Assembly (NCBI GenBank): GCA_009885845.1
Contig: VFJW01000070.1
Coordinates: 1-64,000, forward strand
DNA length: 64,000 bases
Source of the DNA: Geobacter sp.
Lineage (GTDB): Bacteria; Desulfobacterota; Desulfuromonadia; Geobacterales; Pseudopelobacteraceae
Direction: 5' to 3'
Position numbers and translations under genes: made by a program. Of the stretch, positions 52,429 to 59,776 are shown one piece after another. How positions within the stretch are numbered: position 1 is the stretch's first letter; every line of letters begins with the position of its first letter. The notes beneath the pieces are model-generated. The model saw only the letters and a program-made list of their open reading frames with translations, was not told where the DNA came from and ran no database searches.

Positions 52429-52682
52429 GAAGTGGCACATATCGACAAAGTGAGTTTTTAAAAAGATGGTGCGCTGAAGAGGCATTTCCCGGCAAGGACA
52501 CATAGCCTCCGATGCCGAAGTGAGACCCAAACTGTGACATCTGCAAACCTTGAACCCTTGCAGAAGGAATGCAATGAACAGCTGGCAATCTTCACCACAA
52601 TTGCAAAAAAGTGCAAAACAACAATAGGTAAAGTTTAGAATTTTCATAATTCATCCTTCATCCTTCATAATGATGTGATCCG

Positions 52683-53015
52683 TTGACAGGAGGGGACCGG
52701 CTGATTACGCTCAACACCGGCACCATCGTTGACGCCTGCCACATCCACCAGTTTGCCCACAGCCGCAATAACGATCCCACCAACGGCATTGCCCTCTGCA
52801 AGAATGCCCACTGGCTGTTCGACAATGGCCTCTGGTCCCTGTCAGATGACTACACCATTCTCACTGCCGACCGGCACTTTTCCGAAGCGGGAGAGTCAGC
52901 TTTTCTTCTGGGAAGGATGAAAGGCAAGCAGATCACTCTGCCATCCAATTCCGCCTACTGGCCTGGACAGCGACATCTGGAATGGCACCGCAAACATAAA
53001 TTCCTTGAGAAATGA
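52683..53015 (+). pseudogene. HNH endonuclease gene, C-terminal fragment
   Basis: The frame reads TGGDRLITLNTGTIVDACHIHQ, HSRNNDPTNGIALCKNAHWLFDNGLW and so on, the HNH catalytic end of HNH_2-type restriction-like endonucleases, including the DACHIH and NGIALCKNAHWLFD motifs. The N-terminal part is missing and only a TTG start is available. N-terminal pieces of the same kind of gene are found at 53965 and 58144, so an original gene appears to have been broken and scattered. Confidence 0.65.
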
Positions 53016-53112
53016 ATCAACCCGACCTGCTGGAAAAAGAACAGATGAGCGTGGTTATGGATATTCCGGGCGGAACTTTGGGGTCGGGTTTGACTTTCTG
53101 CCATTTGAATTC

Positions 53113-53222
53113 ATTGTACAATAACGGAACTCCCATAATGCTCACCCGCTACACCAAAACCTTCTACTCCCTCCGCTCCGACACCAGCCGCTCCCGCTGG
53201 GGGAAAACTAGGAGCACTTCAT
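53113..53222 (+). repeat. Recurrent HNH gene-start fragment, copy 1
   Basis: ACAATAACGGAACTCCC, then ATG 53138 and codons for TKTFYSLRSDTSRSRW before the reading frame departs. The same block recurs at about 54240, 54405, 56575 and 58015. The fuller copies continue as TAATKFRAPH, the start of HNH endonucleases whose next residues are usually KPLLLL. The higBA promoter begins about 40 bp later. Confidence 0.65.
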
Positions 53223-53264
53223 AAAATTTCAGTTCCAAATGCATTTTCATGGCTATCTCTTTCC

Positions 53265-53293
53265 TTGACTCCTGTCACGTTACACATTACACT
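53265..53293 (+). promoter_or_regulatory. higBA promoter
   Basis: TTGACT (53265-53270), 17-base spacer, TACACT (53288-53293). The ATG of higB is at 53300, the expected transcription start, so the mRNA would be leaderless. A direct repeat TTACAC-A-TTACAC (53280-53292) overlaps the -10 box. Confidence 0.65.
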
Positions 53294-53299
53294 TTGACC

Positions 53300-53581
53300 A
53301 TGATCAAAACATTTGCCGACAAACACACAGCTGCCTTGTACACATCAGGGAAATCGCGGAAATTGCCGCCGGATTTGGTAATCCGGGCGCTGCGTCGTCT
53401 TGAATATCTTGATCTTGCCGTATCACTGGATGATCTAAAGGTGCCGCCAAGCAATCGCCTGCATACTCTAAAGGATGACCGGGCGGGTCAGCATTCCATC
53501 TCGATCAATGACCAATGGCGTATCTGTTTTGTTTTTGTAGACGGCGATGCCTATGATGTGGAGATAACCGATTATCATTAA
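53300..53581 (+). CDS. higB: HigB-type toxin
   Basis: The 93-residue protein (MIKTFADKHTAALYTSG ... LPPDLVIRALRRLEYLDLA, ending QWRICFVFVDGDAYDVEITDYH) is a full-length HigB of the RelE superfamily, which cleaves mRNA on the ribosome. It precedes its antitoxin by 12 bp, in the order typical for higBA. ATG 53300 is used because translation from 53249 would begin upstream of the predicted transcription start. It follows copy 1 of the recurrent HNH gene start. Confidence 0.93.
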   Translation: MIKTFADKHTAALYTSGKSRKLPPDLVIRALRRLEYLDLAVSLDDLKVPPSNRLHTLKDDRAGQHSISINDQWRICFVFVDGDAYDVEITDYH

Positions 53582-53593
53582 CGAGGTGAAAAA

Positions 53594-53908
53594 ATGAGTA
53601 TTCCAAACAGCAACAAAAGAACCGTTTCCCCCACCCATCCTGGGGAGATGCTGCGCGAGGATTTCATGCCTGACTACGCTCTTACAGCTACGTCTCTGGC
53701 GGCAGCGCTGGGTGTGTCACGGCAGACGGCCAACGAACTGCTGCAATGTCGCCGTGCTGTCAGCCCGGTCATGGCGCTACGTCTTTCGCGACTGTTCGGC
53801 AATTCTTCCGCGTTCTGGCTGAACGCCCAGAATGCGTTTGATTTGTGGCATGAAGAGCGGCGTTATCAAAAGGTTTTGGATAACGTGCAGATGCTGAAGG
53901 CGGCCTAG
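53594..53908 (+). CDS. higA: HigA-type antitoxin
   Basis: The 104-residue protein begins with the HigA signature THPGEMLREDFMPDYALT and has an XRE helix-turn-helix (SLAAALGVSRQTANELLQCRRAVSPVMALRLSRLF) followed by SSAFWLNAQNAFDLWH. It binds HigB and represses the operon. GAGGTG 7-8 bases upstream gives the ribosome site. It is intact, unlike most of its neighbours. Confidence 0.95.
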   Translation: MSIPNSNKRTVSPTHPGEMLREDFMPDYALTATSLAAALGVSRQTANELLQCRRAVSPVMALRLSRLFGNSSAFWLNAQNAFDLWHEERRYQKVLDNVQMLKAA

Positions 53909-53964
53909 AATATATCAAGCAGAGGAGCAACAGCGGGGTCAACCACTGATATGAGATATCTATC

Positions 53965-54150
53965 TTGAGCTACCAGATGACAAGTTTACTCCAAAAACTT
54001 TCTCACCTAAACATCGACCGTGCCAAAGGCGCTGCCCCGCACAAACCTCTTCTCCTCCTATGCCTCCTGGAAATCGCCGCTGAAAGCGGGTTGACAGAGG
54101 AAATCATGCCGGTCACCGGTGAACTGGCATTCCGCTTCGCCAACTACTGA
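53965..54150 (+). pseudogene. HNH endonuclease gene, N-terminal fragment A
   Basis: Sixty-one codons (TTG start) read SYQMTSLLQKLSHLNIDRAKG, then APHKPLLLLCLLEIAAE to FRFANY and stop. APHKPLLLL is the hallmark N-terminus of HNH restriction-like enzymes. Nearly the same peptide, extended by WSVVVHRRP, is encoded at 58144, and the DNA upstream (GAGCAACAGCGG...CAACCACTGA) is shared too, so these are duplicated copies. The break is exactly where the 164-bp tandem repeat begins. Confidence 0.7.
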
Positions 54151-54151
54151 C

Positions 54152-54479
54152 GGAATTCGGGGGACATCTTACTTAATTCAGGGAAGGCAAGGTATCAGAC
54201 TTGTGAAAGATACAACCTCAACAGATTTGTAGCAGTCTAAAGACAATAACGGAACTCCCGCAATGTTCACACACCACCAAAAACCTTCTCCACCCTACGC
54301 TCCGACACTAACCGGGGAATTCGGGGGACATCTTACTTAATTCAGGGAAGGCAACGTATCAGACTTGTGAAAGATACAACCTCAATAGATTTGTAGCAGT
54401 CTAAAGACAATAACGGAACTCCCGCAATGCTCACCCACCACCAAAAACCTTCTCTCCTCCGCTCCGACACCAGCCGCAC
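54152..54479. repeat. Two tandem copies of a 164-bp unit (contains HNH gene-start copies 2 and 3)
   Basis: Unit A starts at 54152 and unit B at 54316. Both run GGAATTCGGGGGACATC, a TTACTTAATTCAGGGAAGGC segment, a GTATCAGACTTGTGAAAG segment and ACAATAACGGAACTCCC, then an HNH gene start. They differ at a handful of bases. The GAATTCGGGGGACATC block resembles the end sequences of REP/Y1-transposase elements. Apart from the broken HNH starts there is no gene between 54151 and 54570. Confidence 0.8.
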
Positions 54480-54534
54480 CCGCTGGACGGCAGCAACCAA
54501 ATACCGCGCCCCACTACATGAGCAAAATAATTCC

Positions 54535-54563
54535 TTGCGCTATTCGCGATTCGCGAATAGAAT
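54535..54563 (+). promoter_or_regulatory. Promoter and palindromic operator of the wHTH/nucleotidyltransferase pair
   Basis: TTGCGC (54535-54540), 17-base spacer, TAGAAT (54558-54563). Perfect 9-base arms CTATTCGCG (54540-54548) and CGCGAATAG (54552-54560) fill the spacer. The ATG at 54571 is at the predicted transcription start, so this message is also likely leaderless. Confidence 0.75.
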
Positions 54564-54570
54564 ATGACCC

Positions 54571-55086
54571 ATGGTACTCAAGCCCCAAGACATCGTCATA
54601 CTTCTCAAAATCATTACCCTGGGTAGCCGCACCTGGTCATACAGTTCACTTGCGTACGAGCTTGCCATGAGCCCTTCGGAGGTTCATGCAGGCATCAAGA
54701 GGGCTGCCGGGGCGCGGTTGTTTGACAGCCAGCGGAATGTCCCCATCATGCGTTCCCTGCAGGAATTCCTGGTGCATGGGGTGCCATATGCCTTCCCGCC
54801 AGACCGCGGTCATCTTACCCGTGGGATACCCACCAGCTATGCCGCTCCACCGCTCAACTCCCTCCTGGCCCAATCCGATGAGCCGCCGCCGGTATGGCCT
54901 GATCCGGAGGGGAGTGTGCGCGGCTATGAATATTCCCCGTTGTACCGCTCGGTTCCCAAGGCGGTATCAAGCGACAATGCACTTTATGAACTTCTTGCCC
55001 TTGTGGATGCGCTCCGCGACGGGCGTGCCCGTGAGCGCGAACTTGCCGTAAAGCTGCTGACCGAGCGACTGGAGAAGGTATGGTAA
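54571..55086 (+). CDS. Winged-helix regulator, likely antitoxin of an AbiEii-like pair
   Basis: The 171-residue protein has an N-terminal winged helix (VLKPQDIVILLKIITLGSRTWSYSSLAYELAMSPSEVHAGIKRAAGARLF), a proline-rich middle (YAFPPDRGHLTRGIPTSYAAPPL) and an acidic/basic C-terminal helix (ALRDGRARERELAVKLLTERLEKVW). It overlaps the nucleotidyltransferase gene by 7 bp, and a perfect palindrome lies in its promoter. By analogy with AbiE systems it would repress the operon and may neutralise the partner; this is inferred. Confidence 0.78.
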   Translation: MVLKPQDIVILLKIITLGSRTWSYSSLAYELAMSPSEVHAGIKRAAGARLFDSQRNVPIMRSLQEFLVHGVPYAFPPDRGHLTRGIPTSYAAPPLNSLLAQSDEPPPVWPDPEGSVRGYEYSPLYRSVPKAVSSDNALYELLALVDALRDGRARERELAVKLLTERLEKVW

Positions 55087-55784
55087 GAGCGGTCGAGTCG
55101 AATCTGGAGATGATCAGGCATGTGGCCAAACGGCTGGGTGACCTTCGGGATCGGGTGGTTTTCCTTGGCGGAGCGGCAACAGCTCTATTAATCACTGACA
55201 CGGCAATTCCTGACGTTCGCATCACGAATGATGTGGATGTCATTGTGGAGATCGCCTCGCGGGGTGAATATTACCGTCTCGCGGAATCGTTGCGTTCCCT
55301 GGGATTCACGGAAGACATCAGTGAAGATGCGCCGCTTTGCCGGTGGCGGATTGACGGTATAGCCGTGGACGTCATGCCGACCGAGGAAGAAATACTTGGT
55401 TTCAGCAACCAGTGGTACACACAGGCATTGCGTACCGCTACCACCAGGGAGATTGCGGATAATATGGCGATCCGGGTAGTAACCGGGCCCTACTTTCTGG
55501 CCACAAAAATCGAAGCGTTTTACAGTCGTGGCAAGGGCGATTTCAGAGCAAGCCACGACATGGAAGATATAGTTTCGCTTCTCGACGGCCGCCCCGAACT
55601 TGGTGAAGATGTCATGACGGCACCAGTGGATGTAAGAATGTTCCTCGCTCGAACCTTCAGTGCTTTTATGCTAAACAGGGATTTTTTGGATGCGCTGCCG
55701 GGGCATCTGTTGCCGGACGCTGCGAATCAGCAGAGGATATCGCTCTTGATGAAAAAGATCCGGAAAATTGCTGGCTCTGCATGA
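55080..55784 (+). CDS. AbiEii/AbiGii-like nucleotidyltransferase (putative toxin)
   Basis: The 234-residue protein has the nucleotidyltransferase core VFLGGAATALLITDTAIPDVRITNDVDVIVEI, with the DVDV metal site and a third acidic strand (GIAVDVMPTEEE), and a helical C-terminal half with the LATKIEAFYSRGKGDFRASHDMEDIVSLL motif common to AbiEii-like proteins. Such enzymes can block translation by adding nucleotides to tRNA. Coupled to the winged-helix gene by a 7-bp overlap, it forms a probable TA or abortive-infection module. Confidence 0.8.
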   Translation: MVRAVESNLEMIRHVAKRLGDLRDRVVFLGGAATALLITDTAIPDVRITNDVDVIVEIASRGEYYRLAESLRSLGFTEDISEDAPLCRWRIDGIAVDVMPTEEEILGFSNQWYTQALRTATTREIADNMAIRVVTGPYFLATKIEAFYSRGKGDFRASHDMEDIVSLLDGRPELGEDVMTAPVDVRMFLARTFSAFMLNRDFLDALPGHLLPDAANQQRISLLMKKIRKIAGSA

Positions 55785-55926
55785 ATAGTGGCCTGCAATT
55801 TCTTGGCTGCATGAAGTGCAAAAAAGGGTATCGATTGGAGCAGTAAAATTCGTATTATGCCGGAGGGCGGGCTTTCAGGCCGCCCATGCAGATTGAAGTT
55901 AAACGTTTTCACAGGAGATGTCATAT

Positions 55927-56541
55927 ATGCCCCGCACCGGTTACATAACCATCATTATGCTCATGTTATCAGTGCTTCTAGCCCAGAACTGCAGCGCTAA
56001 AAGCGGCAAGACCAAGACATGGACGAAGCTTGACGATTGCCGGTATCTGGATAACAAGAGCAATGACGGGGACAGTTTTTATGTGATGTGCGGCACGAAT
56101 GAATTTATTGCCCGACTTTATTTTGTGGATTCGCCGGAGACCGATCTGCACTTCCCGGATCGGACACAAGAGCAGAGTGAATATTTCGGAGTCACCATCG
56201 ATGCAGTCATGAAAGCAGGCCGCACGGCACGGGACACGGTGCGGGAACTGCTTCAGGAGCATTTCATCATTCATACACGTAAAGCCATTGCCGGGGGGCG
56301 TAGTGCCGTGCCCCGCTATTATTCTTTTGTCGAGGTAGGCGGTCAGCCCCTGGCAGAGACATTGGTCAGCCTGGGGCTTGCGCGAGTCAAGGGGGTTATC
56401 ACCAATTTGCCTGATGGTGAAAATTGGCGAGCGTATAATGAACGGTTGCGGACAAAGGAGAACGAGGCTCGACAGAAACAGCTTGGCGCCTGGGCCGGTT
56501 CGACTGTAATTGTCCCGGCGTCCCCAAAGGTAAGGCAATAA
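55927..56541 (+). CDS. Exported thermonuclease-family (SNase) protein
   Basis: A signal peptide (YITIIMLMLSVLLAQNCSA) precedes an SNase-like domain with DGDSFYVMCGTNEFIARLYFVDSPETD, which carries the metal Asp and catalytic Arg/Glu, and the C-terminal half LAETLVSLGLARVKG with NERLRTKENEARQKQLGAW. It should cut DNA or RNA outside the cytoplasm. AGGAG at 55913-55917 is at good distance from ATG 55927 but abuts ATG 55918, so the former is used. It ends 35 bp before copy 4 of the HNH gene start. Confidence 0.85.
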   Translation: MPRTGYITIIMLMLSVLLAQNCSAKSGKTKTWTKLDDCRYLDNKSNDGDSFYVMCGTNEFIARLYFVDSPETDLHFPDRTQEQSEYFGVTIDAVMKAGRTARDTVRELLQEHFIIHTRKAIAGGRSAVPRYYSFVEVGGQPLAETLVSLGLARVKGVITNLPDGENWRAYNERLRTKENEARQKQLGAWAGSTVIVPASPKVRQ

Positions 56542-56569
56542 TAAGAGGGGGCTTTTGGGGCGAACCACC

Positions 56570-56670
56570 CGCAACTTCCACCACCATCTAAAACCTTCTC
56601 CACCCTCCACTCCGACACCAGCCGCTCCCGTCCGACAACCACAACCAAATTCCGCGCCCCACTACATCAG
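56570..56670 (+). repeat. Recurrent HNH gene-start fragment, copy 4
   Basis: Contains AAAACCTTCTCCACCCTCC, ACTCCGACACCAGCCGCTCC and CCGCGCCCCACTACAT, matching copies 1-3 and 5. The frame has no ATG and is broken. Its right end overlaps the stop codon of the DUF4143 ATPase gene read from the other strand. Confidence 0.6.
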
Positions 56671-57909
56671 CGAAGATATCGGCACGGCGTGGAAAACGGT
56701 GTTGTTGATCCTGAAGGGGAGTACCTTGTCTCCTGAATAGAACAGTACTCCGTGGAGAAATCTCTCCCCGGCATACTCTGCAAAAATCGATAGCCCTGAA
56801 AAATCTTCCGGCCTGACCGTCATGGATGCCTTGACTTCAACGCCAACCACTTTGCCGTCGCCCCGTTCGATAACAAGATCCAGTTCGTGCCGGGCAGTGT
56901 CACGGAAGTGGTAAAATCTCACATCCTCTTCCGACCAGGTCGAATGTTTCAACAGTTCGCAAAAAACAAAATTTTCCACCAGCCCGCCAAAAAACTGCGA
57001 GGTGTGAAGAGTATCTGAATTTTTCAGTCCCAGGAGATGACAAGCCAGACCCGTGTCGAGAAAATGTAGCTTGGGCATCCCGACAACGGCGCGTTTGGCG
57101 CTGTTACGCATGTAAGGATGCAGGCGGCGGATTATAAACATGAGTTCCAGGATCTCTATATACCGTTTTACTGTTTTGTCGTCCTGGGCCAGGTCATTGG
57201 CTATGTTGGCGTATTTGATGAGATTACCGGTCATGCCGGCCAGATTGATGATGAGTGCGACCAGTTTTGAGTGATAGTCTCCCTTGACGTGATGCATGGT
57301 TTCAAAGTCTTTTAATAAGCGCCCTTCGATGTATGAAGCAAACCAGATGCTTCGAGATCTGGGGCTCTTTGCTATCGCTTCGGGATACCCCCCTTCCATC
57401 AGGAGCTCTCCCAACTCTTTTCTGTTCAGCGGTTTCAGCGGCGAATGCTCGAATATACCGCCCAGGAGCCAATCGATTGAGTTGCGATGCCCCTCGTTTC
57501 GTTCCGTGTGCGACAGCGGATACAACTCGATCCGGGCCATATGCCCCGGCAGGGATTCCTGAACCTGCGCCGAACGAAAGATGTCGGAGGAGCCGGTAAG
57601 AAGAAAAATCCCTTTTTGACCGTTGGCGGTATCGGACACCATCTTTATGGCGCCGATCAGGTTGGGGGCCATCTGGATTTCGTCCATAACAAGCGGTTTC
57701 GGCAATGCTGCAAGCAGGCCCTGAGGGTCGCTTGCAGCAGAGGCTGCCAAGGCATCATCATCAAGGGTGTAGTATCCCATCCCTTGCTCGTTGGCGATCT
57801 CCCTGACAAGAGTGCTTTTCCCCGCCTGTCTGGGGCCGGTGAGGTATACGATGCGAAAATCATTCAACAGCTCTACAAGACGTGCCTTGATATGTCGTTT
57901 AAGAAGCAT
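56662..57909 (-). CDS. AAA ATPase with DUF4143 domain
   Basis: The 415-residue protein has an N-terminal AAA domain with Walker A GPRQAGKSTLVREI and Walker B PLVMDEIQMAP, sensor LLTGSSDIF, and a C-terminal DUF4143 part ending in a PD-(D/E)xK-like core (HELDLVIERGDGKVVGVEVKAS). This family is common in mobile and accessory DNA; its biochemical role is unsettled. GGAGGG 7 bases before ATG 57909 fixes the start. The last codons lie in copy 4 of the recurrent HNH fragment, so its 3' end is at the recombination point. Confidence 0.9.
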   Translation of the reverse strand: MLLKRHIKARLVELLNDFRIVYLTGPRQAGKSTLVREIANEQGMGYYTLDDDALAASAASDPQGLLAALPKPLVMDEIQMAPNLIGAIKMVSDTANGQKGIFLLTGSSDIFRSAQVQESLPGHMARIELYPLSHTERNEGHRNSIDWLLGGIFEHSPLKPLNRKELGELLMEGGYPEAIAKSPRSRSIWFASYIEGRLLKDFETMHHVKGDYHSKLVALIINLAGMTGNLIKYANIANDLAQDDKTVKRYIEILELMFIIRRLHPYMRNSAKRAVVGMPKLHFLDTGLACHLLGLKNSDTLHTSQFFGGLVENFVFCELLKHSTWSEEDVRFYHFRDTARHELDLVIERGDGKVVGVEVKASMTVRPEDFSGLSIFAEYAGERFLHGVLFYSGDKVLPFRINNTVFHAVPISSLM

Positions 57910-58012
57910 GTTCCTACCCTCCATTACGTTAAAACTGTACGGTATAATCCGGGATTTGTAAATACATAATCCGAAAAAAATCAGCTTCAAGTCCGAAAAA
58001 AATAGTGACTGG

Positions 58013-58090
58013 TTTACATAAAACCTTCTCCACCCTCCGCTCTGATACCAGCCGCTCCCGCTGGACAGCAGCAACCAAAATTCCGTGTCC
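58013..58090 (+). repeat. Recurrent HNH gene-start fragment, copy 5
   Basis: AAAACCTTCTCCACCCTCCG, CCAGCCGCTCCCGCTGGAC and AGCAGCAACCAAA follow in the order of copies 1-4. It ends near GTCCCCGCACAATCGG and is followed within 60 bp by N-terminal fragment B of the second HNH gene. Confidence 0.6.
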
Positions 58091-58143
58091 CCGCACAATC
58101 GGAGAGCAACAGCGGGAACAACCACTGACATGAGACATTTATC

Positions 58144-58392
58144 TTGAGTTACCAAATGACGAACCTACTTCATAAAATCGCTCACTTAAACATCGACCGT
58201 GCTAAAGGCGCAGCCCCGCACAAACCTCTTCTCCTTTTATGCCTCCTGGAGATCGCCGCTGAAGGCGGGCTGACAGAGGAAATCATGCCGGTCACCGGTG
58301 AGCTGGCCTTCCGTTTTGCCAACTACTGGTCGGTGGTGGTTCACCGTCGGCCGAGCAGACCGGAGATCAAACTCCCCCTGTTTCATATGAAG
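58144..58392 (+). pseudogene. HNH endonuclease gene, N-terminal fragment B
   Basis: A TTG start opens SYQMTNLLHKIAHLNIDRAKG, APHKPLLLLCLLEIAAEGG and, past the point where fragment A stops, NYWSVVVHRRPSRPEIKLPLFHMKS. It is the longer of two copies. At about 58385 the homology stops and the sequence changes frame into a dinD-like fragment, so this is a fusion scar. No HNH catalytic part follows. Confidence 0.7.
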
Positions 58393-58679
58393 TCTGCCGG
58401 TTTGACGGCAAGGAATTCTGGTTTGCCCGTGACCTACAGGGGCTTCTCGGATATGCCAAATGGGAGAACTTTGCCAAGGTTATCGACAAGGCCAAGATAG
58501 CTTGCCAGACCGCAGGGCATGCGGTTGTAGACCATTTTCCTGACGTCAGGAAAACGATCCCGATGCCTAAGGGCGCGGAAAAAGAGATCGATGATCTCAT
58601 GCTGACCCGCTACGCCTGCTATCTCATCGCCCAGAACGGTGACCCGCGCAAGGTGGAGATTGCCTTTCCCTTCCAATAA
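58377..58679 (+). pseudogene. dinD: DinD-like gene, internal fragment
   Basis: Read in the frame of 58377 the sequence gives DGKEFWFARDLQGLLGYAKW, ENFAKVIDKAKIACQTAGHAV, DHFPDVRKTIPMPKGAEKEID and LTRYACYLIAQNGDPRKVEIA, then stops. This is the BRO-N-like N-terminal half of DNA-damage-inducible protein D, ending where the intact protein would continue with a long helical part. No start codon is in place and the 5' side is joined to the HNH fragment, so it is a remnant. Confidence 0.72.
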
Positions 58680-59012
58680 TCAGTCAAATACATGTGTTTA
58701 CGCTAAAGCTGACTGCAACAAAACCGTACTATTGTACAGAATGTATTAAAAATGACGGATTCAGCCCACAGCTTTTTGTTTATCCCCTCGTCCTCATTTA
58801 TATTTTATCCAGTGTAATAAGCCAGTTGGACCAATTGGCAGGTGCAGGTTATTATTGGCACGTTCGTTGATAGGTATCTGGTTACGCATTTCTTCTGTCA
58901 TGTTGAAAAATAAATCCGGAAAAATTCGGAACAAAAGAGTCCGAAGAGGGATTATTTTGCGGAAGCAATGAGTTGTGCAGAAAAGATCCTATCCATATAA
59001 GGAGTACCATTC
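58680..59012. other. Gene-free stretch between the dinD remnant and pal
   Basis: No frame of useful length and no repeat with the rest of the window was seen in these 333 bases. It contains a sigma-54-like element at 58855-58871 and the pal ribosome site AAGGAG just before 59013. Confidence 0.6.
58855..58871 (+). promoter_or_regulatory. Sigma-54-like promoter upstream of pal
   Basis: TTGGCACGTTCGTTGAT matches the -24 element perfectly; at -12 it has GA in place of GC. It is 142 bp before the pal start. Confidence 0.4.
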
Positions 59013-59603
59013 ATGCAAAAGCACGTACCGTTTTACACCGTTTCCCTGTTTCTCGTTGCAGCATTCATGACTGCAGGCTGCGCAAAGCAGGCAGTTGTCA
59101 GGAATGACGAGCGAATTGCACCGGCACCGGTCAGCACGCGGGTCAGCCCGTCAAATCCCGACACAGCTCCTCCCAGACAGTCCGTAACAACATCGGTTAC
59201 GCAAGAATCTTCTCCAGTCGTGCCTGCCCAAGCGGTGCAGAACGCGTCATCTCATGAGGGACAGCAGTCTAATCTGGAAAAAATCTATTTTAATTTCGAT
59301 TCCGCCACTCTCTCTGAAGACGCACGCGGCACCTTGAGTAAAAATGCTGCACTGCTGGCGAAGAATCCAACCGCCAAAATCCGTATCGAGGGTAACTGTG
59401 ACGAGCGGGGCTCGGCAGAATATAACCTTGCGCTCGGCGAAAGACGCGCAAAAGCGGCTCACCAATATCTGGTTACGCTGGGTGTCAAGCCGGCCACTCT
59501 TTCCATCGTCAGTTTTGGTAATGAGAAACCGGCCGTAAAGGCAAACGACGAGGCGGGCTGGGCAAAAAATCGTCGTGATGAATTCGTTTTTGTCTCACGC
59601 TGA
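59013..59603 (+). CDS. pal: Peptidoglycan-associated lipoprotein (Pal/OmpA C-terminal domain)
   Basis: The 196-residue protein has a lipoprotein signal (FMTAGC), a Pro/Ser/Thr-rich linker (about 25-85) and an OmpA-like domain (IYFNFDSATLSEDARGTLSKNA, IEGNCDERGSAEYNLALGERRA, SIVSFGNEKP) that binds meso-diaminopimelate peptidoglycan. Pal anchors the outer membrane to the wall with the Tol system; no tol genes are adjacent, so it may be a Pal-like paralogue. It is followed by a weak hairpin terminator. Confidence 0.9.
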   Translation: MQKHVPFYTVSLFLVAAFMTAGCAKQAVVRNDERIAPAPVSTRVSPSNPDTAPPRQSVTTSVTQESSPVVPAQAVQNASSHEGQQSNLEKIYFNFDSATLSEDARGTLSKNAALLAKNPTAKIRIEGNCDERGSAEYNLALGERRAKAAHQYLVTLGVKPATLSIVSFGNEKPAVKANDEAGWAKNRRDEFVFVSR

Positions 59604-59694
59604 GATTTTTATTCAAAACAATCAATACTCGCTGTCTCTGGGAAAAGCAGCCGGGATGTTGGTGATTGATACTAAATAAGTACCGGAAGTTGAA

Positions 59695-59736
59695 GAGCCG
59701 CGCAATCCATTTAGAGGACTTCGCGGCTCATTTTAT
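59695..59736. terminator. Stem-loop after pal
   Basis: Arms GAGCCGCG (59695-59702) and CGCGGCTC (59722-59729), then ATTTTAT. It lies between convergent pal and aminopeptidase genes. Confidence 0.6.
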
Positions 59737-59776
59737 GACATGAAAAGTCTGCTGATATGACAACGCACGTGTTCCG

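Noticed and set aside
52422-52438. Sigma-54-like promoter for the activator gene (minus strand, TGTGCCACTTCTTGCA)
   Set aside because: The -24 element has TG in place of the near-invariant GG, and a better sigma-70-type promoter uses the same TTGCAC as its -35.
52408-52647. Cysteine-rich minus-strand frame (VCRCHS...MCPCREM) and possible riboswitch upstream of the sigma-54 activator
   Set aside because: The sequence lacks the GACGCAAAGCC core expected of a GEMM riboswitch and other recognisable aptamer motifs. The activator's promoter at 52400-52428 lies downstream of it, so it would not be in the mRNA. No ribosome site supports the frame.
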